DNA from: Marinobacter sp. C7
Lineage (GTDB): Bacteria > Pseudomonadota > Gammaproteobacteria > Pseudomonadales > Oleiphilaceae
Reading direction: 5' to 3'
Length of the DNA stretch: 64,000 nucleotides
Assembly (NCBI RefSeq): GCF_022343555.1
Contig: NZ_JAKQZH010000001.1
Coordinates: 62,001 to 126,000 of the forward strand
Part shown: positions 9,842 through 18,595 of the stretch, one piece after another
Position numbering within the stretch: the first letter of the stretch is position 1
Layout: each line of letters opens with the position of its first letter
Made by a program: the position numbers and the translations under genes
Notes under the pieces: generated by a model
What the model was told of the DNA's origin: nothing
Seen by the model: only the letters and a program-made list of their open reading frames with translations
Databases searched by the model: none

Positions 9842-10246
9842 TTACAGGCTCTGCTCGGGGACTTCCCGTATCCGGCCGTGTTCATCGATGGCCACGTAGA
9901 CGAACAGCCCCTCGGTCACCTTTCTGGGATTCTTTGCGGTGCGGTCCAGTGTCCAGACTTCGACATTGATTTTCATCGAGCTGCGCCCGATATCCACCAG
10001 CTCGCAGTAACAGCCTACCTGGGAACCCACCCGCAACGGCGACAGGAATTCCATCCGGTCCATGGCCACGGTGGCATTGCGGCCCTGGGAAATGCGGCCT
10101 GCCATGGTGGCGGCGGCAAGATCCATCTGTTTCACCAGCCAGCCGGCAAAGACATCGCCATTGGCGTTGGTGTCAGCGGGAAGAGGGATGACCTGGAGCG
10201 TAAGTTCACCCCGAGGTACCGGTTTGTCATCGTCGAAAGCCGTCAT
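9842..10246 (-). CDS. YciA-type acyl-CoA thioesterase (hotdog fold)
   Basis: Short hotdog thioesterase, about 134 residues from the ATG at 10246 (MTAFDDDKPVPRGELTLQ). It would hydrolyse acyl-CoA to free acid and CoA in the cytosol. The motif IPLPADTNANGDVFAGWLVKQMD contains the catalytic-Asp region typical of YciA/BFIT-type enzymes, followed by TVAMDRMEFLSPLRVG and a central ARTVEVWT-like strand (NVEVWTLDR). A longer frame to 10330 adds non-homologous residues and runs into the pstS promoter region, so the inner start with upstream AAAGGCAGG is preferred. It converges with the DHOD-like gene with a 3-nt gap. Confidence 0.85.
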   Translation of the reverse strand: MTAFDDDKPVPRGELTLQVIPLPADTNANGDVFAGWLVKQMDLAAATMAGRISQGRNATVAMDRMEFLSPLRVGSQVGCYCELVDIGRSSMKINVEVWTLDRTAKNPRKVTEGLFVYVAIDEHGRIREVPEQSL

Positions 10247-10349
10247 GGAGCCTGCCTTTACTGGTACTGGAATTGTTTTATCCCCGCATGTTAATGGCCT
10301 GAACGCGTGCTGCAAGCAAATTTGCAACATGATGGCTATATTTCAGGAG

Positions 10350-10383
10350 CTGTAACAAAGTTGTCACAGAGACCTCCTAGGAT
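10350..10383 (+). promoter_or_regulatory. Pho box and -10 element of pstS
   Basis: CTGTAACAAAGTTGTCAC at 10350-10367 is two direct CTGTNAN/TTGTCAC half-sites separated by 4 nt, matching the PhoB consensus in all but one or two positions. Exactly 10 nt downstream lies a -10-like TAGGAT at 10378-10383, the spacing seen at activated Pho promoters where PhoB replaces a -35 element. The pstS start follows 61 nt later. PhoB itself is encoded in this window. Confidence 0.85.
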
Positions 10384-10444
10384 GCATTCATCGGTAAAGC
10401 ACATCCGACACAACGTCCAAACCAAATAATGGAGACTTGACGTG

Positions 10445-11494
10445 ATGAAACTGAACAAAGCTCTCGCTATCGCGGCTGTGGCAGGCTCTGTGGCAGCCAT
10501 GTCAGCACCGGCAATGGCTCGCGATACCATCAGCATCGTAGGTTCCTCTACTGTTTATCCGTTCGCGACCGTTGTGGCAGAGCGTTTCGGGACCAAGACC
10601 GACTACAACACCCCGAAACTGGAGTCCACTGGCTCCGGCGGCGGCATGAAGCTGTTCTGTCAGGGTATCGGTACCCAGCACCCGGACATCACCAACGCTT
10701 CCCGTCGTATGAAGCCGTCCGAGTATGACCTGTGCCAGAAGAATGGCGTCAAGGATATCACCGAGTTCCGTATCGGTTCTGACGGCATCGTGATCGCCAG
10801 CTCCAATAAAGCTGACAACCTAGATATCACCCTGGAGCAGCTGTTCCTGGCCTTGGGCAAGGAAGTTCCGAACCCGGAAAACGAGAAGGAGCTGATCCCG
10901 AACCCGTACAAGACCTGGAGCGAGATCGATTCCGGTCTGCCGAACGTTGCCATTCGCGTGATGGGGCCGCCCCCGACTTCCGGTACCCGTGATTCCTTCA
11001 ACGAGCTGGCCTTGCAGGGTGGCTGTGAAGATCTGCCGGCCGTTGCTGACATGAGCGAAGACGACATGGAAGCCGTGTGTCAGAGCATCCGTGAAGACGG
11101 AGCGTTCATTGAAGCGGGTGAGAACGACAACCTGATCGTGCAGAAGCTGATTGACGACGAAGGTATGTACGGCGTCTTCGGCTACAGCTTCCTGGAAGAG
11201 AATGCTGACCGTCTGCAGGCGGCTACCCTGAACGGTAAGGTGCCGACGGCTGAAGGTATCGCCGCTGATGAGTATCCGGTGGCCCGCTCACTGTTCTTCT
11301 ACGTGAAGAAGGCACACGTTGGCGTTATCCCGGGTATGGCAGAGTACGTTGAAGAGTTCGTCAGCCCGGCGGCTATGGGGCCGAACGGCTACCTGAAGAG
11401 CGTCGGCCTGATCGTTCCGCCGCGTGAGGCTCTGATGAACCTGCAGGACAAGGCGGCCGACTTGCCGAATCTGCAGAAAGACGAGCTGATGTAA
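10445..11494 (+). CDS. pstS: Phosphate ABC transporter periplasmic binding protein PstS
   Basis: Protein of 349 residues that captures inorganic phosphate in the periplasm for PstCAB. A Sec signal peptide is clear (MKLNKALAIAAVAGSVAAMS, cleaving after AMA). The mature start TISIVGSSTVYPFATVVAE holds the phosphate-binding GSSTVYP, followed by ESTGSGGGMKLFC and, later, GPPPTSGTRDSF, the TSGT-type phosphate site. A GTG three nucleotides upstream (10442) is an equally spaced alternative start from GGAG at 10431. First gene of pstSCAB-phoU and directly behind a Pho box. Its codon use is visibly biased, as expected of a highly expressed binding protein. Confidence 0.95.
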   Translation: MKLNKALAIAAVAGSVAAMSAPAMARDTISIVGSSTVYPFATVVAERFGTKTDYNTPKLESTGSGGGMKLFCQGIGTQHPDITNASRRMKPSEYDLCQKNGVKDITEFRIGSDGIVIASSNKADNLDITLEQLFLALGKEVPNPENEKELIPNPYKTWSEIDSGLPNVAIRVMGPPPTSGTRDSFNELALQGGCEDLPAVADMSEDDMEAVCQSIREDGAFIEAGENDNLIVQKLIDDEGMYGVFGYSFLEENADRLQAATLNGKVPTAEGIAADEYPVARSLFFYVKKAHVGVIPGMAEYVEEFVSPAAMGPNGYLKSVGLIVPPREALMNLQDKAADLPNLQKDELM

Positions 11495-11520
11495 GCCAGT
11501 TACACAGCCGGCTAACTGAC

Positions 11521-11580
11521 AAGGGTGCGAGTCCTCACGGGCTCGCACCCTTTCGCACGTAGAAAGCACCAAGTGCGAAA
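11521..11580 (+). terminator. Twin hairpins between pstS and pstC
   Basis: Hairpin 1: AAGGGTGCGAG (11521-11531) pairs with CTCGCACCCTT (11542-11552), an 11-bp stem. Hairpin 2: TTTCGCAC (11551-11558) pairs with GTGCGAAA (11573-11580), an 8-bp stem sharing two bases with the first. Neither has a long U-run, so partial termination or 3'-end protection of the abundant pstS message is more likely than full termination. Confidence 0.6.
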
Positions 11581-11635
11581 CTCGTGTTGAGTCTTTACAC
11601 TTGTTGCCTATTTGAAGCGTCAGACAGGATAATTC

Positions 11636-13024
11636 ATGCAACCTGCCAACCTCCTTCTACTGACCCTGGTCCTGGCCGTGGTGGCTTACGGCCTGGGCTA
11701 TGCCCGGTCCCGGGCGCTGGCGATGCCCCTGGGCGGGATTCGTCATCTCAAGTCCCTGCCATTTTATTATGGCGCCCGAGCAGCCCTCTGGTGCGGCATT
11801 CCCGCCCTGGTGGTGCTGGCACTCTGGGCGGCGTTCCAGGGCAAGGTTATTCAGGTGCTGGTGATCGGCTCACTGCCGCCGGAGATGATTCCTGCCGATG
11901 AGGGCAGTGCGAGCCTGCTGCTGAGCAAGATCAGCAATGTGGCCAGCGGTGCCTTGCCCCCCGGGTTTGTTGAAGCGCCGATTGTGGAGGCAGCCGAACG
12001 CCTGAAGGCGTTGCGGGGCCAAAGCCGGATGCTGATGACCGCGCTGGTGATTTCGGTGGCGGTCCTGGCCGGTTTCCTGGGTTGGCTGCGCATCCGTCCC
12101 AGGATCAATGCCCGGGAGCAGGTGGAGTCCATCCTCAAGTGGCTGTTCTTTGCCTGTGCCGCCCTCGCGATCCTGACGACGCTGGGCATCATCTTCTCGG
12201 TGGCCTTCGAAACCTTCCGGTTCTTCGAAAAGATCTCCTTTATCGAGTTTTTCTTCGGTACCAGCTGGAGTCCTCAAACGGCGTTGAGGGCGGATCAGGT
12301 CGCGGCCGAAGGCGCGTTCGGCATGATTCCGCTGTTTACCGGTACCCTGCTGATTTCGGCGATCGCCATGCTGGTGGCGGTTCCCGTAGGGCTGCTCTCC
12401 GCCATTTACCTGTCCGAGTATGCCAACAAGCGGGTGCGCAGCGTCGTCAAGCCGCTCCTTGAGATGCTGGCCGGCATCCCCACCGTAGTTTATGGCTTCT
12501 TTGCGGCCCTGACCGTGGCACCCTTTATCAGTGACCTGGCCGCTTCACTGGGTATTGAAGCATCTTCCCAGAGCGCACTGGCCGCGGGCGGTGTGATGGG
12601 CATCATGATCATTCCTTTTGTGTCATCGCTCTCGGATGACGTCATCAATGCGGTGCCGCAATCCCTGCGGGACGGCTCGCTCGCCCTCGGTGCTACCCAG
12701 TCGGAAACCATGAAAAAGGTCATTTTCCCTGCGGCGCTGCCGGGCATCATGGGCGGCATTTTGCTGGCAGCTTCCCGGGCCATTGGCGAGACCATGATCG
12801 TCGTTATGGCAGCCGGCCTGGCGGCCAATCTGACCGCCAATCCTCTGGAGACAGTCACGACCGTGACGGTACAGATCGTGACGTTGCTCACCGGTGACCA
12901 GGAATTTGACAGCGCCAAGACGCTGGCCGCCTTTGCCCTCGGCGCCATGCTCTTCCTGGCCACGCTGCTGCTCAACGTAATTGCCCTGAAAATCGTTCGT
13001 AAATATCGGGAACAGTATGACTGA
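11636..13024 (+). CDS. pstC: Phosphate ABC transporter permease PstC (long form)
   Basis: Inner-membrane permease, 462 residues against roughly 320 in E. coli. The extra N-terminal ~150 residues contain two further hydrophobic helices and a soluble loop. The conserved permease part begins around residue 165 and includes the EAA-type loop (SLRDGSLALGATQSETMKKVIFPAALPGIMGG) near residue 345. It pairs with PstA to form the phosphate channel driven by PstB. The stop overlaps the pstA start by 8 nt. The extension is typical of marine gammaproteobacterial and pseudomonad PstC forms and is not a fusion to a known enzyme. Confidence 0.93.
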   Translation: MQPANLLLLTLVLAVVAYGLGYARSRALAMPLGGIRHLKSLPFYYGARAALWCGIPALVVLALWAAFQGKVIQVLVIGSLPPEMIPADEGSASLLLSKISNVASGALPPGFVEAPIVEAAERLKALRGQSRMLMTALVISVAVLAGFLGWLRIRPRINAREQVESILKWLFFACAALAILTTLGIIFSVAFETFRFFEKISFIEFFFGTSWSPQTALRADQVAAEGAFGMIPLFTGTLLISAIAMLVAVPVGLLSAIYLSEYANKRVRSVVKPLLEMLAGIPTVVYGFFAALTVAPFISDLAASLGIEASSQSALAAGGVMGIMIIPFVSSLSDDVINAVPQSLRDGSLALGATQSETMKKVIFPAALPGIMGGILLAASRAIGETMIVVMAAGLAANLTANPLETVTTVTVQIVTLLTGDQEFDSAKTLAAFALGAMLFLATLLLNVIALKIVRKYREQYD

Positions 13025-14291
13025 CCAACGCTCTCAGGCGGAGATCGTCCGCCAATCACTCAAGCAACGCTATCGCAAGGAACGTCGGTTCCGCGCGTAT
13101 GGCATCGCCGCGATTGCTGTCGCCCTCGCTGCCCTGGTGATTCTGTTTGCCGATATCATTGGCAAGGGCTACGCGGGCTTCATGAAGACGACCCTGACGC
13201 TGGACGTGCAGCTCGATGGCGAAATGATGTACCTGGACGACGCCAGCGACGAACGCCAGCTGAAAATGGCTGATTTTGTCGAACCGCTGGTCCAGGCGCT
13301 GATCAAGGAGGTCCCGTCCGCGACCGAATCGGACCGGGACGCGGTGCGCGATCTGATCAACCCCTACGCTTCCGTGACCCTGCGGGACGCCCTGAAAGCC
13401 AACCCGGAATGGCTGAATACCACACGCACCATGACGTTCCTGGCCCATACGGACGTGGATGTCTACGTCAAGCATGCCGGCGATGAAGCCTACTCCATCA
13501 AGCTGAGCGAGCAGCAGCAGGCATGGGTGGATCAGTTGCAGGAGCAGGGTGTCGTCGAGACCTCGTTCAACGACGTCTTCTTCGAGAACGGCGATTCCCG
13601 GGATCCCTCCAAGGCGGGTATTCTCGGTGCCGTCGTGGGCTCCCTGCTGACCATGTTCGTCACGCTGATACTGTCGTTCCCGATCGGGGTGGCGGCTGCG
13701 ATCTACCTGGAGGAGTTTGCGCCCCAGAACAAGCTGACCGATTTTATCGAGGTGAACATCAACAACCTGGCGGCGGTACCCTCGATCATCTTCGGTCTGC
13801 TGGGTCTGGCGGTGTTCATCAATCTGTTCGGAATGCCCCGGTCGGTGCCGGTGGTGGGTGGTCTGGTGCTGACGCTGATGACCCTGCCGACCATCATCAT
13901 CTCCAGCCGCGCCGCCATCAAGAGTGTGCCACCGTCGATCCGCGAGGCGGCGGAGGGCATCGGGGCCTCCAAGATGCAGGTGGTGTTGCACCATGTGCTG
14001 CCGCTGGCCATGCCCGGCATGCTCACCGGTTCCATCATCGGCATGGCCCAGGCCTTGGGCGAGACGGCGCCGCTGCTTCTGATCGGTATGGTGGCCTTCA
14101 TCGTGGATGTGCCGGATGGGTTCTTTGACTCCGCCACGGTTCTGCCCGTGCAGGTATTCCTGTGGGCCGGCAGTCCGGAACTGGCCTTTATCGAACGCGC
14201 GTCGGCAGCGATTATGGTGCTGTTGACCTTCCTGATCAGTATGAATGCATTGGCCATCTGGATGCGCAAGCGTCTTGAGCGCAGGTGGTAA
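13017..14291 (+). CDS. pstA: Phosphate ABC transporter permease PstA with DUF3333-type insert
   Basis: Inner-membrane permease, 424 residues. After the first helix (residues ~25-48) there is a ~150-residue periplasmic segment ([16 protein letters not shown]... to ...[18 protein letters not shown]) resembling DUF3333. The permease core follows, with the EAA loop [32 protein letters not shown] near residue 305. It overlaps the end of pstC by 8 nt, indicating translational coupling. The periplasmic insert probably contacts PstS or the matching PstC extension; that is an inference from both partners being enlarged. Confidence 0.93.
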   Translation: MTDQRSQAEIVRQSLKQRYRKERRFRAYGIAAIAVALAALVILFADIIGKGYAGFMKTTLTLDVQLDGEMMYLDDASDERQLKMADFVEPLVQALIKEVPSATESDRDAVRDLINPYASVTLRDALKANPEWLNTTRTMTFLAHTDVDVYVKHAGDEAYSIKLSEQQQAWVDQLQEQGVVETSFNDVFFENGDSRDPSKAGILGAVVGSLLTMFVTLILSFPIGVAAAIYLEEFAPQNKLTDFIEVNINNLAAVPSIIFGLLGLAVFINLFGMPRSVPVVGGLVLTLMTLPTIIISSRAAIKSVPPSIREAAEGIGASKMQVVLHHVLPLAMPGMLTGSIIGMAQALGETAPLLLIGMVAFIVDVPDGFFDSATVLPVQVFLWAGSPELAFIERASAAIMVLLTFLISMNALAIWMRKRLERRW

Positions 14292-14302
14292 GGAGAATCT
14301 CC

Positions 14303-15190
14303 ATGAATACCCTGAATACAACGGTAACCAGTGAAGCTGATATGCCTGACGAAAATGTTGTTCCGGTCCAGGACGAGAAGCCGGCAGAGACGGTGATCGA
14401 GGAGGGCAAGACCGTCGGCCGGCCCTTCGCGGACGATGCCAAGTTCAAGCTGCGTAATGTCGAGGTGTTCTACGGCGAGGATCGTGCCATCAAGAACATC
14501 AGCCTGGATATCGCGCGTAATGAGGTTATCGCCTTCATCGGTCCGTCCGGGTGCGGTAAGTCCACCTTCCTGCGCTGCCTGAACCGGATGAACGACAGTA
14601 TCGATATCTGTCGGGTCAAGGGCTCACTGCAGCTGGACGAGCAGGATATCTACGACCCCAAGCGGGACGTGGTAGAGCTGCGTGCCCGCGTGGGCATGGT
14701 GTTCCAGAAGCCCAACCCGTTCCCCAAGTCCATCTACGACAACGTGGCCTATGGCCCCCGGATCCACGGCCTGGCCAATCGCAAATCCGATCTGGACGAT
14801 ATCGTTGAGAACAGCCTGCGCAAGGCGGGGCTCTGGGACGAGGTCAAGGACCGTCTGGATGCGACCGCAACCGGCATGTCCGGTGGCCAGCAGCAGCGTC
14901 TGTGCATTGCCCGAGCCATCGCGGTCAGCCCGGAAGTGGTGTTGATGGACGAGCCGTGCTCGGCACTGGACCCGATCGCCACCGCCAAAGTGGAGGAGCT
15001 GATTGCCGAGCTGTCAGAGAGTTACACGATCGTGATCGTAACCCACTCGATGCAGCAGGCGGCCCGGGTATCCCATCGCACTGCCTACTTCCACCTGGGC
15101 CATCTCGTGGAAGTGAATGAAACCAACAAGGTTTTCACTTCTCCGGAACACCAGCTGACAGAATCATACATCACCGGTCGCTTCGGCTAA
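14303..15190 (+). CDS. pstB: Phosphate ABC transporter ATPase PstB
   Basis: Cytoplasmic ATPase of 295 residues powering PstCA. Walker A is GPSGCGKST (~residue 81), the signature is MSGGQQQR (~192) and Walker B is [13 protein letters not shown] (~212). About 45 N-terminal residues, acidic and low in complexity, precede the ABC domain; this is longer than E. coli PstB. The ATG at 14303 is chosen because AGGAG at 14291-14295 is ideally placed; an upstream in-frame start at 14285 overlaps pstA. The downstream phoU is 31 nt away. Confidence 0.95.
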   Translation: MNTLNTTVTSEADMPDENVVPVQDEKPAETVIEEGKTVGRPFADDAKFKLRNVEVFYGEDRAIKNISLDIARNEVIAFIGPSGCGKSTFLRCLNRMNDSIDICRVKGSLQLDEQDIYDPKRDVVELRARVGMVFQKPNPFPKSIYDNVAYGPRIHGLANRKSDLDDIVENSLRKAGLWDEVKDRLDATATGMSGGQQQRLCIARAIAVSPEVVLMDEPCSALDPIATAKVEELIAELSESYTIVIVTHSMQQAARVSHRTAYFHLGHLVEVNETNKVFTSPEHQLTESYITGRFG

Positions 15191-15221
15191 GCGCCGGCGA
15201 TGCGTATTGGAGAAAGACAAA

Positions 15222-15944
15222 ATGCCAGACAGAAAGGATGACGTATACGGGGATCACATTTCCCACAAGTTCAATGACGAGCTGATGGAGCTCAAGACCG
15301 AGTTCCTGAAGATGGGCGGCATGGTGGAGTCCCAGGTGGAGAACGCCATCCAGGCCCTGATGGACGGCGACGGCCACCTTGCCGAGCAGATCCGCGCCAA
15401 GGACAAGCAGGTCGACAAGATGGAGATGGACCTGGACGAGGAAGCGACCCTGATCATCGCTCGTCGTCAGCCCACCGCGCGGGATCTGCGACTGGTCATT
15501 TCCGTGATCAAGATGGTGGCGGATCTGGAGCGCGTTGGCGATGAGGCCAAGAAAATTGCCAAGCTGGCGATCAAGTTATCCGAGGAAGGCCAGGCGCCGC
15601 GGGGCTATGTGGAAGTCCGCCACATCGGCACCCATGTACTGGGCATGCTCCATGACTCGCTGGATGCCTTCGCCCGGCTCGACTCCGAGCAGGCGCTGCG
15701 GATCATGAAAGAAGACAAGCGGGTGGATGAGGAATACCAAGCCGCAGCGCGGACCCTGCTGACCTTCATGATGGAGGACACCCGCAATATCTCGCGCTGC
15801 ATGTCCGTGATGTGGGTGCTCCGCGCCCTGGAGCGGGTAGGGGACCACGCCTGCAACATCGCCGAGAACGTGATCTTCATGGTCAAGGGCGAGGATGTGC
15901 GTCACACGCCGGTGGAAGAGGCCGAGCGGGTGGTTGGCCGCTGA
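15222..15944 (+). CDS. phoU: Phosphate signalling protein PhoU
   Basis: All-helical cytoplasmic protein of 240 residues that links Pst transport to PhoR so that the Pho regulon is off when phosphate is plentiful. Two PhoU repeats are visible: residues ~20-110, with IIARRQPTARDLRLVISVIKMVADLERVGDEA, and ~120-230, with MEDTRNISRCMSVMWVLRALERVGDHACNIAE. Both carry the metal-binding E/D-x-x-R-x-x-D pattern. The ATG at 15222 follows GGAG at 15209-15212. Last gene of the pst operon; a terminator-like palindrome begins 22 nt after its stop. Confidence 0.95.
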   Translation: MPDRKDDVYGDHISHKFNDELMELKTEFLKMGGMVESQVENAIQALMDGDGHLAEQIRAKDKQVDKMEMDLDEEATLIIARRQPTARDLRLVISVIKMVADLERVGDEAKKIAKLAIKLSEEGQAPRGYVEVRHIGTHVLGMLHDSLDAFARLDSEQALRIMKEDKRVDEEYQAAARTLLTFMMEDTRNISRCMSVMWVLRALERVGDHACNIAENVIFMVKGEDVRHTPVEEAERVVGR

Positions 15945-15965
15945 GTGGGGGGTCGCCGCTAACCC

Positions 15966-16063
15966 GGGGTCAGAAGAAAGCGTTCTTCTGACCCCTTTTT
16001 TCATCATCAAATCTCGGCACTTGCCGCCAGGTTGGGGTCAGAAGAACGCTTTCTTCTGACCCC
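15966..16063. repeat. Mirrored pair of REP-like palindromes (REPIN-type), first copy also a terminator
   Basis: Copy 1 (15966-15995) is GGGGTCAGAAGAA, loop AGCG, then the exact reverse complement, giving a 13-bp perfect stem followed by six Ts (15996-16001). Copy 2 (16034-16063) has the same arms with loop CGCT and is the exact reverse complement of copy 1. The pair is separated by 38 nt. This inverted-pair layout is that of REPINs mobilised by REP-associated tyrosine transposases. Copy 1 is well placed to terminate the pst-phoU transcript. No transposase is in the window. Confidence 0.75.
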
Positions 16064-16096
16064 GTCTTCACTGAACTCCCGTGTTCGAATCGCCCC

Positions 16097-16462
16097 TCAG
16101 GCCTGCTTCATCCTGTCGGTATACGGCGGCCAGCCAAACGGCTTGCCGGCCAGCAGGTGCAGGTGGATGTGGAATACCGTCTGCCCGGCATTCTCTCCGC
16201 AGTTCATCACCGTCCGGTAGCCGTCCTCGGCAAAGCCCATCTCCTTCGCCAGCTTGCCGGCCACATAATACAGGTGCCCCACCAGCTCCCGGTCACCTTC
16301 CTCGATCTCGTTGATGGAAGCAATGGCCTTTTTCGGAATCACCAGCAGGTGCACCGGCGCCTGGGGATTGATGTCCTTGAACGCCAGGCTGACGTCATCC
16401 TCGTACACGATGTCGGCGGGGATTTCGCGGTTGATGATCTTGGAGAAAATGGTCTCGGACAT
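16097..16462 (-). CDS. HIT-family nucleotide hydrolase (HINT-like)
   Basis: Protein of 121 residues with the histidine triad HIHLHLL near residue 98 and the HINT-type N-terminus (ETIFSKIINREIPADIVYEDD). HINT enzymes hydrolyse purine nucleoside phosphoramidates and aminoacyl-adenylates. The ATG at 16462 follows AAGGAG at good spacing. It converges with the pst operon across the REP-like pair. The cellular role in bacteria is poorly defined; the family assignment is secure. Confidence 0.92.
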   Translation of the reverse strand: MSETIFSKIINREIPADIVYEDDVSLAFKDINPQAPVHLLVIPKKAIASINEIEEGDRELVGHLYYVAGKLAKEMGFAEDGYRTVMNCGENAGQTVFHIHLHLLAGKPFGWPPYTDRMKQA

Positions 16463-16495
16463 GGTGGCTCCTTGTGTGTTTTCAGTCGTGATCGT

Positions 16496-17791
16496 TCAAA
16501 GCTGGCCCAGGCCCGGCAGCCGCTCGGCCAGTTGTTTCAGGACCGCCGGTAACTGGTCGTCAATGCCCATGGCGTAACGGGCGACCCGGTTGCGGGCGAA
16601 GGGCAGGGCGCGAGCGGTACCCAGGCCCAGATTGCGCAGCAGGTGGACCGGTGGAATGCGGTTGCTGAACAGATGGTAGAACAGATCCATGGTCAGCATC
16701 ATCCGACGATTGGCGGGGCGACGTTCCTGCTCGTACCGGGCGAGCCAGCGCGAGTCGGCGGGGTCGCCACCGGCGCGGCTGGCTTCCCGGATCATGGTCT
16801 GCAGGCACCGGGCATCCTGGAAACCGAGATTGACACCCTGACCGGCCAGGGGGTTGATGGTGTGTGCGGCATCGCCGGCGAGGACCACCCTTCCGGAACA
16901 ATAGTGTTTGGCGTGCTGGCGGGCAATGGGAAAGCTGGCCCGGGCGTCAATGTGGGTCAGCATGGGCAGGTCGGCGGGAAAGGCGCGCTGGATTTCGGCC
17001 ATCAGGGCCTCGTTGTCCAGGCTCTTCAGGCGTGCCAGCTGCTCGGGGGCGTCGTACCAGACCAGTGATGCCCAACTCTCGCCGGGAAAAGCCCCACCGG
17101 CGCTGTGCAGCGGCAGGAAGGCCCTGGGCCCGGACGGATAGAAACCCTGCCAGGTGATGTCCTCCACCGCACCACGGTAACGCACCGAGACGACCATGGC
17201 CTGCTGGCCGTACTGGTCCCGGTTGACACCGATTCCGGCCAGGTCGCGGATGCGGGATTGAGCGCCATCGGCACCGATCACCAGCCTGGCCTTCAACGTC
17301 TGGCCATCATCAAGACGGATGGTGGCTTGGTCATGGTCCTGGGTCACATCGGCAACCCCGGATCCGGCGAGGATGGATACGCCGGGCTCTGCCTCGGCCG
17401 TCTGCCAGAGGGCCTGCTGGGTGATGGCGTTTTCCACGATGTATCCCAGGTGCGGGGCGCTGAGGTCCCTGGCATCGAAGGTCACTTCCGTCAGTCGGCG
17501 GGGCACCAGGCGGGTCAGGGGATGTGCAGCTTCGTCCCAGACCGCCAGGCGGCGGTAGGGGGTCGCCCGCATGGCGAGAATGCGAGCCCACGCGCCAAGG
17601 CTGTCCAGATAACGTTCACTGCCCACGCTCAGGGCTGAGACGCGGATATCCGGAGCGGACTCGGGGTGATACGCCGGGGCCGCGGCCCGGTCAATCACGG
17701 CCACCGAGAGGCCTTCGCGGCCCAGTCCGGTGGCAAGCGCGGCACCGACCATGCCGGCGCCGACAATGACAATATCAAATGCTTGAGTCAT
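16496..17791 (-). CDS. UbiF/UbiH-family FAD-dependent quinone hydroxylase
   Basis: Flavoprotein mono-oxygenase of 431 residues for ubiquinone ring hydroxylation. FAD-binding GAGMVGAALATGLGREG is at residue ~11, the family DIRVSAL motif near 49, and GDAAHTINPLAGQGVNLG near 305. The segments PYRRLAVWDEAAH, LGYIVENAITQQALWQ and FLPL...WASLVWYDAPEQL align best with what I recall of E. coli UbiF (C6 hydroxylase of demethoxyubiquinol) rather than UbiH or UbiI. The exact ring position should be treated as provisional. It lies 33 nt upstream of the HIT gene on the same strand. ubiA and ubiC lie 41 kb away. Confidence 0.85.
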   Translation of the reverse strand: MTQAFDIVIVGAGMVGAALATGLGREGLSVAVIDRAAAPAYHPESAPDIRVSALSVGSERYLDSLGAWARILAMRATPYRRLAVWDEAAHPLTRLVPRRLTEVTFDARDLSAPHLGYIVENAITQQALWQTAEAEPGVSILAGSGVADVTQDHDQATIRLDDGQTLKARLVIGADGAQSRIRDLAGIGVNRDQYGQQAMVVSVRYRGAVEDITWQGFYPSGPRAFLPLHSAGGAFPGESWASLVWYDAPEQLARLKSLDNEALMAEIQRAFPADLPMLTHIDARASFPIARQHAKHYCSGRVVLAGDAAHTINPLAGQGVNLGFQDARCLQTMIREASRAGGDPADSRWLARYEQERRPANRRMMLTMDLFYHLFSNRIPPVHLLRNLGLGTARALPFARNRVARYAMGIDDQLPAVLKQLAERLPGLGQL

Positions 17792-17872
17792 AACGGGTTC
17801 CTGTCTGATGCCGTCAGTTTACGCGATGGTGGCAATCAGACAAGCGACCCGGATCAACCCGAGCCCGGATTC

Positions 17873-18427
17873 TCAGTAGCCGGCGGCTCCCGAAACCTGT
17901 TCCTTGTCCAGTTCCCGGTGCCGGCGACCCTTGGTAAGCCACGCGGGTTTACGGGCGCCAGGTTTCACGAAGCCCTGGTTCAGGACCATTGGCTGGACCA
18001 GGTTCAGGAAGTCCGACGTCTTCATGTGCACCGATTCGGTATGGCTGCCCGCTGCAAAGGCCAGTTCGGACTGCTCCGTCAGGGACTCGGCACAATAGAC
18101 GGTCATGCCGAACAGGTTGCCGAACGGCGGCATGGCCCCTACCTCACAATCCGGGAAGCGGTCCTGGAATTCCTGTTCGTCCGCCAGGTCGACAAAATCG
18201 GTATCCAGGATCCGGGACAAACGGTCCCAGCGAATACGCCAGGTGGCCGGCATCACCAGCATGGCCATCTTGCCATCGAGTTCGATAATGACGGTTTTGA
18301 CAACGCGGTCGCCCGCGATCTTGACGTGGTGGGCCAGTTCCTGGGCCGTGAACGCCGGGGGGTGGGACAGGCACATGTATTCCACACCTGCCTGGTCGAG
18401 GTAATCCTTCAACTGCTGTACCGGCAT
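17873..18427 (-). CDS. YbaK/ProX-type aminoacyl-tRNA deacylase domain protein
   Basis: Protein of 184 residues with the YbaK/EbsC fold: VEYMCLSHPPAFTAQELAHHVKI near residue 15, the invariant lysine in DRVVKTVIIELDGK near 42, and the GAMPPFGNLFGMTVY block near 95. Such proteins deacylate mischarged tRNAs in trans. The C-terminal 40 residues (GARKPAWLTKGRRHRELDK) are basic and not part of the core fold; they could help bind RNA. The start at 18427 has GGAGG at good spacing. Which amino acid is edited cannot be told. Confidence 0.83.
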   Translation of the reverse strand: MPVQQLKDYLDQAGVEYMCLSHPPAFTAQELAHHVKIAGDRVVKTVIIELDGKMAMLVMPATWRIRWDRLSRILDTDFVDLADEQEFQDRFPDCEVGAMPPFGNLFGMTVYCAESLTEQSELAFAAGSHTESVHMKTSDFLNLVQPMVLNQGFVKPGARKPAWLTKGRRHRELDKEQVSGAAGY

Positions 18428-18501
18428 AGCGACAACCTCCTACCAGCAATGACAGCGTCCCGGAGCCGCTGATGCTTGATCGGACTGGCTCCGACGAGGT
18501 C

Positions 18502-18528
18502 GGCAGGGTGCCGGTTCAACACCCTGCC
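18502..18528. terminator. Stem-loop between mscS-like gene and YbaK gene
   Basis: GGCAGGGTG (18502-18510) pairs perfectly with CACCCTGCC (18520-18528) around a 9-nt loop. No clear T-run follows on the minus strand, so termination of the mscS transcript here is plausible but not certain. Confidence 0.45.
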
Positions 18529-18595
18529 TTTACTGCTCATCTTAGTTGAGGTTACGCAGTTTGCGAGTAACCGGATGTATCAATTGCGATACGGT

